NCBI RefSeq assembly: GCF_027172205.1
Contig: NC_070614.1
Coordinates: forward strand, 816,001-880,000
Reading direction: 5' to 3'
Source: Podarcis raffonei
Lineage: Eukaryota; Chordata; Lepidosauria; Squamata; Lacertidae
Length of the DNA: 64,000 nucleotides
Made by a program: the position numbers and the translations under genes. How positions within the stretch are numbered: position 1 is the stretch's first letter; every line of letters starts with the position of its first letter. Under the pieces are notes generated by a model. That model was not told where the DNA came from. It did not search any database and saw only the letters and a list, made by a program, of their open reading frames with translations. Positions 24,000 to 35,000 of this stretch are shown piece after piece.

Positions 24000-25400
24000 T
24001 AGCCCAGCCTGCAGGTGGCCCACAATAGCATGCCTGACTGGTTCAGTGCTCATGAGGGCCTGGTCTCTCGCTCCGAGTTCTCCACCTCCACCTTGCGAAT
24101 TCCTTTGCTCCTTTGATTGACAACCTAGAGCCAAAGATGACAGGAGATGTGAACATCACACTGACAGAACAGATAGGGAACTAAAGAGACTACGCTTCCC
24201 TGGCTGAGTTTCTGAGACCAGCACCGCTGAGCAGAAGATAATGCTGTGTGCACGCCATTCTCCGATTGGCAAGACTGTGGTGTCTTTAGGAGATGTTGAG
24301 TTATTTGCACATAGATGCAACCTGAGCACAGGATACAGGGCTCACAGCATGAACCCCCGAGCACAACAAGAACCAGTCCTTGTAGGGACTGGGCCTGAGC
24401 TGGTCTCCATCCCACCAGGGCTCCTTGTGGACTTGCCCTGGTTGGCCCTCATTATGCCTCCTGTGTTCCTTACTTCCAGGCTCAGGTGCCTTCCCACATA
24501 TGCCAGCAGTACATCTTTGCTGCTGTCCCTCAGATATCAGTCTCTTGGAGTATCGCTTCCGGCAGAGTTGCCATACTTCAGGAATTTCCTGGACATATAT
24601 GGAATACTGCAGTCAGCAGCCCATGTCGGCAGTGTCATTTCCCCCCTGATTTTCCATAAAAGTAGATCAAAAACAGCATTTTTGAAATTTTGCAAAAAAA
24701 CAACTTTTCTGTCAGGATTTTCATTGTTTGAAATATGACAACCCCAGCTTCCAGTGTAACATCCCACTTTCTGTGGGAGCAAAGAGCCCCTCAGAATCAG
24801 GGGGCTGGTCTGAGCCAAAGAGGCAGACCACAGCAAATGAAGGAAGGAAAGCACATCACAAAAGGAAAAGGATTTGGGAGGGAGGAGGAAAAAGGAAAAC
24901 CTAGTCACTCTTTCTTACTTGCAGGGTTATTGCAATTACAGATGGAATGGAAATATTTCAAGGAGAGAAGGTGTCCTGAGTCGCTGGTCTCTCAGTAGGG
25001 TGGATGGAGAGGCCCCACAATTCAGTCCCTGCGCAAAAAGAGCCTCACAAAGTTCAACAGGACTTCATCCCAGGTTGAAGGAGTGTGGAAGATTCCAGGG
25101 TATGTCCCTGGTTGCAACTCACAGCAGCCATTCACTGGGACCATCCTCCCATGTCACAGATTGCAACTCCCTGGTAGGCCAGAGGCCCAGAACCTTTGTG
25201 TTAAGGTCTGCCTGGAAGAAAGGGAGGCAGGAGAGCAGAGCGCCCTGCTTCTGCCACCAGGACACTTGCAATGCCAATTTCCTCTCATTCTCCGGTAATC
25301 ACTAAAATTCTTAGCTGGGTCTGAAACTTTGCACACACAGCAATTCCTGCACAACATCCAGCAATTCCTTCCCTGCAGATAAAAGTTGAGGCTATGGGGC
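24000..25400. other. Intergenic, no gene recognised
   Basis: I see no convincing exon or well-preserved repeat here. It lies upstream of the SLC6A4-like first coding exon and may hold its promoter or a noncoding exon, which the sequence alone does not show. Confidence 0.35.
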
Positions 25401-25414
25401 TGGGTTTGGATTGC

Positions 25415-25558
25415 AGAGGCAGTGCCATCTCTCAGCCTGACCTACCTCACAGGAATGTTGTGAGGACAAGATGGGGAGGAGGAGAATTGTGAATGCTGCC
25501 TTGAGCTCCTTGTAGAGAAGGGAGGAGGGGATATAAATGTAATAATAATGAGGAGAAA
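25415..25558 (+). repeat. tRNA-derived SINE (CORE/MIR-like) 3' half
   Basis: TCTCAGCCTGACCTACCTCA, CAGGAATGTTGTGAGGAC and GGGATATAAATGTAATAATAATG form the 3' half and tail of the SINE family seen whole at 26605-26765. Confidence 0.6.
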
Positions 25559-25559
25559 T

Positions 25560-25854
25560 GGTGACGGCGGCGGCACCTAGGGCCTCGGAGGGAGTCTGTG
25601 GCGCAGGCACAGTTTGGGCTGGGGCTTCCTCTTTGCCACTGAAGTCACACCAGCTCTTGTGGCCACGGACGTGCCTCCTTTGAAAGGCGGCTCCCACCTT
25701 CCTTTGATCCACCGCATCTCTTCCCAGTGGCTGCTCTGTGGCAGGTGGGGGGGTGCCCACCCCATCTGGCCCTCCCCTTCTGGGGTCTGCCTTCCCCTTC
25801 ACCAACTTCTTCAGCTGAAATCCTGCAGGGGCGTTCAGGAGACGCAGCAGGAGG
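25560..25854 (+). promoter_or_regulatory. GC-rich region upstream of SLC6A4-like start
   Basis: It starts with a CGGCGGCGGC block and is GC-rich up to the ATG. A polypyrimidine-AG (TCCTGCAG) lies 27 bp before the ATG and could be the acceptor of the first coding exon. The promoter position is not established. Confidence 0.35.
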
Positions 25855-26053
25855 ATGTCTGCTCCTCCAGCTGAGTTCCTCATCACCGGGCATGCTGCTC
25901 TGGCAAACCCTAGCCCAGCACCCCTCCTCACCCAGGCAGACTCCAGGGACAAGTGGAGGAAAAAGATGGATTTCCTTTTGTCAGTGATAGGATTTGCTGT
26001 GGATCTGGGCAACGTCTGGAGGTTCCCTTATATCTGCTACCAGAATGGAGGTG
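25855..26053 (+). CDS. SLC6A4-like exon 1: N-terminus and TM1
   Basis: This exon encodes residues 1-66 plus one base. ATG at 25855 is the first ATG after an in-frame TGA at 25816-25818. A possible acceptor (CCTGCAG) just before about 25828 would fit an upstream noncoding exon, as in human SLC6A4. TM1 carries the substrate-amine Asp50 and the unwound GNVWRFP segment. The donor is GTAAGG at 26054. Confidence 0.9.
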
Positions 26054-29000
26054 GTAAGGAGACGGGGTGTGATTTTGGGCTCTCTCCTACCCCATCCCCT
26101 TCTAAACAGTTAACTGCTTTCCACTTTAATTGTGGGAGTCTTATTAATGCCTTGCCTGGGATCCCACATTTTCTGTTTCTAACTAGGGTTTCAATACTTG
26201 TCTTAACTTTGCAGAATCCTTCTTCATTCCCCATCATTTCTTTTATCCTTTCCTGCTTGACAGCTTCTTGCAACTCCTGGCTGAATCAGAAGTTTCGGGT
26301 TTCTGAATGTGGAAGGAACCGCTCTTAAGGAGCCGGGTGCAGCATTAAAAAAACCCTCTTACAAAAAATGGGTATAAGATCTGCCCCAGGAGTTCTTTTC
26401 ATTGCATAGTTTACATTGAAGTAGCCCCTCTAGGATTGTGTCAGTTACATGTTTCTAAGCCAACTTCCCTAATTTCAGCCACTTACCCTTTATAACTTTT
26501 TTCTTCTTTGAAAAGTGTTTCAAAAAGGTACTGTGACATTCCATGATAATAAAACTGGTTCAGGGAAGGAGATTGATGCGTCCATGTCAAAGACCATATC
26601 TGAGAGCCAGTGTGGTATGATAGATAGAGTGTCAGACTAGGACCTGGGAGAGACCAGGGTTCAAATCCCCACTTGGCCAAGCCGAGCTTACCTTACAGGG
26701 CTGTTATGAAGATTAAATGCAGAGAAGGAGGACCATGTATGCCACCTTGAGCTCCTTGGAAAAAGGTAAGTGACCTTCAGACATGGCATACATGGCTTTG
26801 TTTGGAACATTCAGATGCACAAAGAATACACTAGTTTGGTTGACAGACAGGGATAGTTTTTGTTGAAAATGGTGTTAAAACAGAGGCACTGAAAAGCAGC
26901 CAAATTTTCTCCTTTTATTGCAAAGTCTGAGGCTTTGTCTTTTGGAGGGCTCCAAATGACAGGCTCCAAATGCCACATTCTTCCTGGCTCTGCAGCTGTT
27001 CTACAAGTCAATATAATGCAGGAGATTAGTTTGTTTGTTTTTTAAAGAAATGTGTGTTTTTTTAAAAAATTCCAAGGAGCTGTCCGTGGTATTGGCCATT
27101 CCTGGAATAACTAGCACACAAGAATGTAGAAAGCTGTGTTGGCTAATTAGAAAAATAATCCAAAATATACACAAATGTTGCAAGATAGTGAGTAAACCTG
27201 CTCATGACTCAGCGACATTTTATGTCTAATACAAGGTATTCTCATGCTACAGATCTTGCAATAAAGAACATGCTCTCTCTCCTTATCCCTCTAATTATTA
27301 ATGCCTCCTAGCATGGCTTCCATTTTTTATGCAATCAAGCTATTTAAAATACCAAAAAAAAAAAAAAAAAGGAACTGAGTCGGGGGGAGGGAATCAACAT
27401 GATCTGGTCAGCAAACCTTGGGAAGGACCAAGACTCAGTGGCAGAGCATCCGCAATGCAGGCAGACAGTCCCCAGTTCAATCCCCAACAGCATCTCTAGG
27501 AAAGACTGGCAGAGGCTCCCTCTCTGAAACCCTGGGGAGCCTCTGCCAGTCAGTGTTGACACTACTGAGCTCAATGGATGGTGGTCTGACTCAGTATGAG
27601 GTGGTATGTTTCAAGGGCTATCACATGGAAGATGGAGGAAGCTTGTTTTCTCCAGCTTACAAGGAAGGAGATTCCAATTAAACAACAGGAACAACTTTCT
27701 GACAGTAAGAGCTGCTTGACCGTGGAACTGTCTCCCTTGGAAGGTGGTGGATTCTCCTTCCTTGGAGGTTTCTAAGCAGAGTTGGATGGCCGTCTTTTAA
27801 CATTTGGTTGAGTTCTCCAGGCACCTTTTAAGCCCTTTACCCTGGCAGAGATGTAGATAAGTGACACCCATCCCCACACATGCACAGCCGACTTGCCCAT
27901 GACAGTCACACCTAGTGCTGCTTCCTCTGGGTGCCTCCATCAACTATCCCCAGTGTTGTGGGGTGTGCATTTCTCCCCAGCACAACAGGTATGTCTTTCT
28001 ACACAAGCACTGGTGTACCATCAATGCAGTGAATGTTGCTCATTAGGATTGCAGTCTCAGAGTGATCCACCCTTTATAGGGAAGAGGAGGCTTTATCACA
28101 GGGGACCCACTGCCCACCCCAGGTCTTTCATTCAGACCATGAATTATTCATATCACTGGGAGGGGGCAAAGCATATTCATGAAACTCTCTCTCCTCTCAG
28201 CTGTCCCTCCATCCCCACTGGGCTGCAGGGATTCTTGCCTGGGGTGCTGGCTGCCTTGCACCCACTCACAACATTTTTATAATTTCACCCAGTCCACAGC
28301 TGACTTGACTGTCTCACAGCCAAGACTTTTTTGCTTGCGGGGAGATGGAGGCCAGGTCTTTCCTGGTGGCCCTGGATCCAGCAGCACAGGAGGAAAAACC
28401 TGTTAAGGCCCTGCCCTGCCCAGACCCCCTCAAACAGTCTGAATGTGCAGGCAGGATAATGGAGGCCTTTCTGTTCTCTTCTCACAGGAGCTTTTCTCAT
28501 CCCGTACATCTTGATGGCCGTTTTCGGAGGAGTGCCTCTCTTTTACATGGAGCTGGCTCTCGGACAATTTCATCGGGTAGGAGCTATACCCATTTGGAAG
28601 CACATCTGCCCCATCTTTAAAGGTAAAAACCAGCCAAACAAGCAAGGATGAAAATTATAAGATTCTATGAGCTATGGGCTTGCTTTTTTTCTCCTCCCTC
28701 CCTTCCCTCTTTCATTGTGTGCCGTGTCTTTTAGATTGTAATGATGAGGGTAATACTGTCACCCTTATTTACTACTAATGTTTTTGGAAGCTGCCCTGGG
28801 AGCCTTTTTGGCTAAAAATGCTTTAAGTTTTAAAATTAAAATCTATGTCTCAAGAAAGGAGCCATCTGTCTCCCTCAACTCACCCAATGTTTATGTCTCT
28901 AGACTTAGGACATCTTAAAAGAAACTAGCTTTCAATATTCAGAGGCTACTTTTACTCAAAACAGTAAAAAGGTTAATTTCTTTTTTAAAAAAAAGATGTT

Positions 29001-32000
29001 AAGCTTTAAATGCTTCCCTAGAATGTCGGGCCCAACCTGCAGGAGGCACGAGAAAAGAAATTTCCATTTGAGGGATCATTAGGAATGAGATTGAAAATAA
29101 ATCAACCATTATCATGTCTCCTTGCAGCTGTTCAGCATGACAGCACTTGGAATAGTGTGTTCAGTTCTGATTCCACTGCTTCAGAATAGGATATTGTTGA
29201 GCTGGAAAAGGGTAACCAAAATGATCAGTGGGTTGGAGCAACTTACCTAAAAGGGACACGACAAAAGTATGTGGAATGATGCATATCCTGGAAAGAACAG
29301 AGCAAAAAGTTTTCCTTCCTCTCTCATGGCAACTAGAAGTTTCAGACATCAATTGAAGCTGAATGTTGGAAGATTCAGGACAGACAAAAGAAAGCTCTTC
29401 TTTGGACAGCACATAGTTAAACTATGGAACTCGCTGCAACAGGAGGCAGTGATGTCCACCAGCTTGAATGGCTTTCAAAGAGGATTGGACAAATCCCCGG
29501 AGGAGGGGGGGGGCTATGGATGGCTGCTAGCCAGGGTGGCTCTGTTCTGGTTCCACTGTTGGAGGGCAGTAAGTGCTTTGGGATAGCAGTTGCTGGAAAC
29601 TGCAGGAGGAGAGGGAGCTCTTGACCTTTGGTCCCAGAGGAAAGTGGTTAGCCACTCATCTTAGTCATAATAAATAACAAGATGAAAGATGAAAAAATCT
29701 GTTTTAATCATTCCAGTGGCACCTTAAAGATCATCTAAATATAAGCTTTCAAGGTATGAGCTTTCGTGTGTAATACACTCATCTTAGATTCACATCACAC
29801 CCAATCCCCATGGCGGGGGGTGGATGGTGTGGGATTCAAGTCATTCAAGTTTTTTATACCCTGTCCAGCTTCCAACACATATAAAATCATAATAAAATAT
29901 CAAAGGTTTAAAACCTCCTGATACACGGCTGCCTTCAGATGTCTTCTAAAAGTTCTATAGCTATTTATTTCCTTAACATCTGATGGGCATCACCACCAGA
30001 AGACCCTTGGAGCTGGACCTCAGTGTCCAAGCTGAATGACAATGTCATTTAGGACTTTAAAGCACCAACATTGTCATAGTAGAGCTCAGTGGAGGGAAAA
30101 ACCAGCCAACCAGCCATATCTCAGGGGAGTAATTGCCTGGAGGCAGAGTCCATATGCAAGGTTCAGTTCAGTCCTAAGGTCAGGAATATCTCAGTTTACA
30201 TGGTCAGACAATCCGGGGGTCAAGAAAGTCGAGGGTCCAAGGTCTTGAGAAGCAAGAAGCAGCAAGATATGGTCAGGAAGACAAATGTTGTTTCCAGCAA
30301 ATGACTGAGACTAGAAACCATGCTTAAGAAAGCTGGAGCGAGCTAGTTCTCATCAGGAGCAAGAGGGATGATCAGCAGCAGGTGGAATCACTTTGCCTTC
30401 TGCTCCTTTAGGCTGCTACTCAGCAGGTGAAGCCGACTGGCCCATGACACACATTTTGAATTGTACTTGGAAATGTACTGGGAGCCAGTGAAGATCTTTT
30501 AGGACCAGTGTTATATGGTCTCGGCAGCCGCTCCCAGTCACCAGTCAAGCTGCCACATTCTGCATTAGTTGTAGTTTCTAGGTCACCTTCAAAGGTAGCC
30601 CCACGTAGAGCGCATTGCAGTAGTCCAAGCGGGAGATAATCAGAGCATGTACCACTCTGGCAAGACAGTCTGCGGGCAGGTAGGGTCTCATCTTGAATAC
30701 CAGATGGAGCTGGTAGACAGCTGCCCTGGACACAGAATTGACTTGCGCCTCCATGGACAGCTGTGAGTCCAGAATGATCCCCAGGCTGCACACTTGGTAC
30801 TTCAGGGGCACAGTTACCCCGTTCAGAACCAGGGAGTCCCCCCAATCCCTGCCCTCCAAGGTGCTGTTTTGCTCTCCACGCAGGTATCGGTTTTGCCATC
30901 TGCATCATTGGCCTGTATGTCTCATTCTACTACAACACCATCATTGCCTGGGCCCTGTATTACTTCTATTCATCATTCACCCACACCTTGCCCTGGACCA
31001 GCTGTGACAACCCCTGGAATACGCCCAACTGCACCAGCTATTTTGGGAAGAGCAACGTCACCTGGACCAACCACTCCAAGTCGCCAGCCGAGGAGTTTTA
31101 CGTGTAAGTTTGTGTCATCTCCTGCATTTACCGTATTTTTCACCCTATAGGATGCACTTTTTCCCCTCCAAAAATGAAGGGGAAATCTGGGTGCCTCCTA
31201 TGGGGCGAATGCAGGCTTTCGCTGAAGCTTGGAGAGCGAGAGGGGTCAGTGCGCACCGACCGCTCTCGCACTCCAGGCTTCAGGAAGACATCCGCAGCCT
31301 AGGCAGCCGTGCGGGAGTTCCCGCAGGGCTGTCTAGGCTGCGGATAGCAGCCTGCTTCCCGGAGCACCGGGCGCACTGAAAGCACAGCGTTGGGCGCTTC
31401 GGGAACACATCTGCAGCCTGCTTCCCCGAGCGCCGGGCGCGCTGAAAGCACAGCGTTAGGCGCTTCGGGAACACATCCGCAGCCTGCTTCCCCGAGCGCC
31501 GGGCGCGCTGAAAGCAGAGCGCCCCGCGCTTCGGGAACGCATCCGCAGCCTAGGCAACCCTGCGGGAGGTCCTGCAGGGCTGTCTAGGCTGCGGATAGCA
31601 GCTTGCTTTCTGCAGTGCCGGGCGCGCTTAAAGCAGAGCGCCTGGCGCTTAGGGAACACATCCGCAGGGCTGTCTGGGCTGCGGATAGCAGCCTGCTTCC
31701 CGGAGTGCCGGGCACGCTGAAAGCAGAGCGCCCCACGCTTCGGGAACGCATCCGCAGCCTAGGCAACCCTGCGGGAGGTCCTGCAGGGCTGTCTAGGCTG
31801 CGGATAGCAGCTTGCTTCCTGCAGCGCCGGGCGCGCTTAAAGCAGAGCGCCTGGCGCTTAGGGAACACATCCGCAGCCTAGGCAACCCTGCAGGAGTTCC
31901 CGCAGGGCTGTCTAGGCTGCGGATAGCAGCCTGCCGCCCGGCGTGAGGGGCGCCCTGAAGCAGAGCGTCCCTCGCGCCGGGCGGACATCCGCAGCGTGGG

Positions 32001-35000
32001 GAGCCCTGCAGGAGTTCCCTGCAGGGCTCCCCACGCTGTGGATAGCAGCCTGCCGCCCGGCGCGAAGGGCACCCTGAAGCAGAGCGCCCCTCGTGCCGGG
32101 CGGACATCCGCAGCGTGGGAAGCCCTGCAGGAGTTCCCCACAGGGCTCCCCACGCTGTGGATAGCAGCCTGCCGCCCGGCGCGCAGGGCACCCTGAAGCA
32201 GAGCGCCCCGCACGCCGGACAGACATCCGCAGCATGGGGAGCCCTGCAGGAGTTCCCCGCAGGGCTCCCCACGGTGCGGATAGCAGCCTGCCGCCCGGCG
32301 CCCGGGGCACCCTGAAGCAGAGCGCCCCGCGCGCCGGGCAGACATCGGCCAGCCCCACAAGCTCGGGGGACAGCAGGGAGGCGCAGTGCCGCCATCCCGC
32401 TGTTCCTCGACCTGGTTAGGTTTCCCCGACCTGGTTTTGGGGGGGAAATAAAGGGGGGGGAATTTCCTTTATTTCCCCCCAAAAAAACTAGGTGCGTCCT
32501 ATGGGACGGAGCGTCCTATGGGACGAAAAATACGGTATGTGGTTTTGTCAACATTTGCAAATTCTGCCTGAACCCTCTCCCTCCCTCACTTCCTATCTCT
32601 CATTCACTAGTTTTTCCTGCTTTTATTAACTGTTATTTTGTCTTTTCAGTGGTTAGAAATGTTGCAAAGGTACAATAATAGTAGCACGCTTCTCTTGTTT
32701 CCTCTCCATGACCCTTCAAAATATCCTCTGCAGGGCTATCAAAGGCACCATAGGCACGGTAGCCTGCCCTCTCTTGCATCTCTAAAGCTTGTGGCCTTGC
32801 AGGTATCAATGGACCACAGTTCCTATCATCCCTGACCATGTTAGACTGGCACAAGGGACTGATGGGAGCTGGAATCCAACAACATAGAACCATAGCATTG
32901 TCGAGTCAAAGAGGACCCTAAGGGTCATCTGTTCCAACGCCCTGCAGTGCAAGAATCAGAGTTACATGGAACCCACTGGGTGGAAAGCCACCGGAGGGGA
33001 GAGGACTCTTGGGCTCAGGTCCTGCTTGTCCGTTTCCCTTGAAGGCATCTGACTGGCCACCCTGAGAACAGGATGCTGGGCTAGGTGGGCCATTGGCCTG
33101 ATCCAGCAGGCTCTTCTGATGCTCTTAAGATCTGGAGGGCCACCCACCAGGGTTCCCAGTTCCTGCTTCAGAGCCTCTGCAACCATGTTTGCTCTGAGCT
33201 AAGTCCCATTGGCTTCAGTGGCGCTTACGATTGCACCCTTGACCATTGTGTGTACAAGGAGAGCCTGCTCTGGTGACAAGTGAGGCGCTCAGGGCGATGG
33301 CACTCTGATGTTTCCACTTGTTTCTCTCTTTCTGTCTGCCTCAGGAGGAAGGTTCTGGAGCTCCAGAACTCGCAGGGCCTGTCCAACGTGGGAGGCATCC
33401 GTTGGCAGCTGCTCCTCTGCCTCTTCCTCATCTTCACCATTGTCTACTTCAGCCTTTGGAAAGGGGTAAAGACCTCTGGGAAGGTAACAGATGCTTTGAC
33501 TCCCTTCTGTCCAGGCTCCTGGAGGTGGGCAGATCAAGGAGGGGGAAATGTCTCAGCTATACATTCTGCACTGGCCCCTGAAGGGACATTGTCCTACCTG
33601 CAAGTAGCACCCCCCGTGGCAGCAAATATTTGACCCCCCCCCAGCTGACCTGCACCACTTCTGAGGTGTTTCTCCAGCCCCCTGTGGCTGACAGCAGTGG
33701 TGGGAGAGGTGAGGATTAGAGAGGGGTAATGTGTCAAGTGGGAACAGGAGCAGCTAGCAGCAAAACCTTCATGGTGCTCATGGCTCCCAAACTCTGGGAC
33801 CTTCCACTTGCTGAGGTGCCAAGACCTCACCACCAGCTGAGATTTAGGAGGTAGTGCAAATCTTTCCTCCTCTTCTACCCCAACCATCAAGCTTTTGAAT
33901 CAATTTTGCTTTGTTCTCTGGCTAGTTTCCTTTCTTGTTTTATGAGGAACTGTTTTGCTTTAAAAAATTTATTATAATCTGATTTATAATAATCTTTTGT
34001 TTTATTTTTAATGATTTGCTCACTGCTCCAAGGATAGTTACATGGGGCATGCAAAGAGAGGAGGTTGGCTGGACAGATTTCAATAGATCTGCCTGAATCT
34101 GTATGTTTCCTGCAATTCCACAGTGGGCATGTGGGTACCAAATTCTGCACTGTTAGGCATCTTCATTTTCCTTTTGAAAGCAAACAAATAGCTTCCTAGC
34201 CCTTAAGTTTGAAACATTTACAATAACCCCCGATGAAAGAGTCCAGAGCCCAAAGGAGAAGGGGCTGAGCAGGATCCCCAGAGAAGAGGGAGGGAGGCAC
34301 TCAGGGCAGCTCTGCCTGGCTCCTGGATTGGCAGGAAGGATCCAAATAAATAGTGCAAAACAAGCCAATTGGAATAATTTGACCAATTACAGCATTCAGT
34401 TGTGCTTGATCCAGGATGCCAAAACCCCCTTTTCAAAATAAAAACAATAGTTGCAATGATGATTATGATAATAAACATCCTACTGGGGAGATATGTAGGA
34501 ATTACTCCAAGGGAGAGCTATGGTAATTTGACCACTCTGATGGACTGGCCATAAACCACAAGTGAGAGGGAGGGAGCAGGAGATTCACTTAGAAAATCTG
34601 GGAACTTGACGTTTTGGGGCAACAAGGAAGGGATGCACAGCCCACCCAGGAGGGGAAGTGGATGGGGAGCTGTTGATCACCATGGCCCTGCCCACTGCAC
34701 CCCCTTTGCTGCCTTCCAGGTGGTGTGGGTGACAGCCACCCTGCCCTACGCTGTCTTGCTCATCCTGCTGATTCGTGGAGCGACTCTGCCAGGAGCCTGG
34801 AGAGGGATCGTCTTCTACCTGCGACCCAACTGGGAGAAGCTCACCAGCACAGCCGTAAGCCAGCATGATGGCTGCCTCATAAGGCCATGATACAAATTGA
34901 TGGTGCAGCCACATTTGGAATACTGTGTCCAGTTCTGGTCACCTCACCTCCAAAGGGATGTTGTAGAGCTAGAAAAGGTTCAGAAAAGGGCAACTGACAG

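Larger units (their letters stand above)
31131..32535. mobile_element. TIR-bounded fold-back element, 1.4 kb, with internal hairpin tandem array
   Basis: The ends are inverted repeats: CCGTATTTTTCACCCTATAGG on the left, and on the right the complement of CCTATGGGACGAAAAATACGG, with TA on each side (31129-31130, 32536-32537). The interior 31260-32345 is a very GC-rich tandem array. A short sibling is at 47522-47780. The TA duplication suggests a Tc1/mariner-type nonautonomous element. It sits in SLC6A4-like intron 3, starting 27 bp after the exon 3 donor site. Confidence 0.8.

Noticed and set aside
31930-32345. Regularly spaced repeats resembling a CRISPR array
   Set aside because: Units are adjacent 119-bp tandem repeats with no unique spacers, inside a TIR element in a vertebrate intron.
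31793-32482. 229-codon minus-strand open frame rich in Gly/Arg/Ala
   Set aside because: It is an open frame forced by the 119-bp GC-rich tandem array; the same residues repeat with the unit and neighbouring frames are also open.
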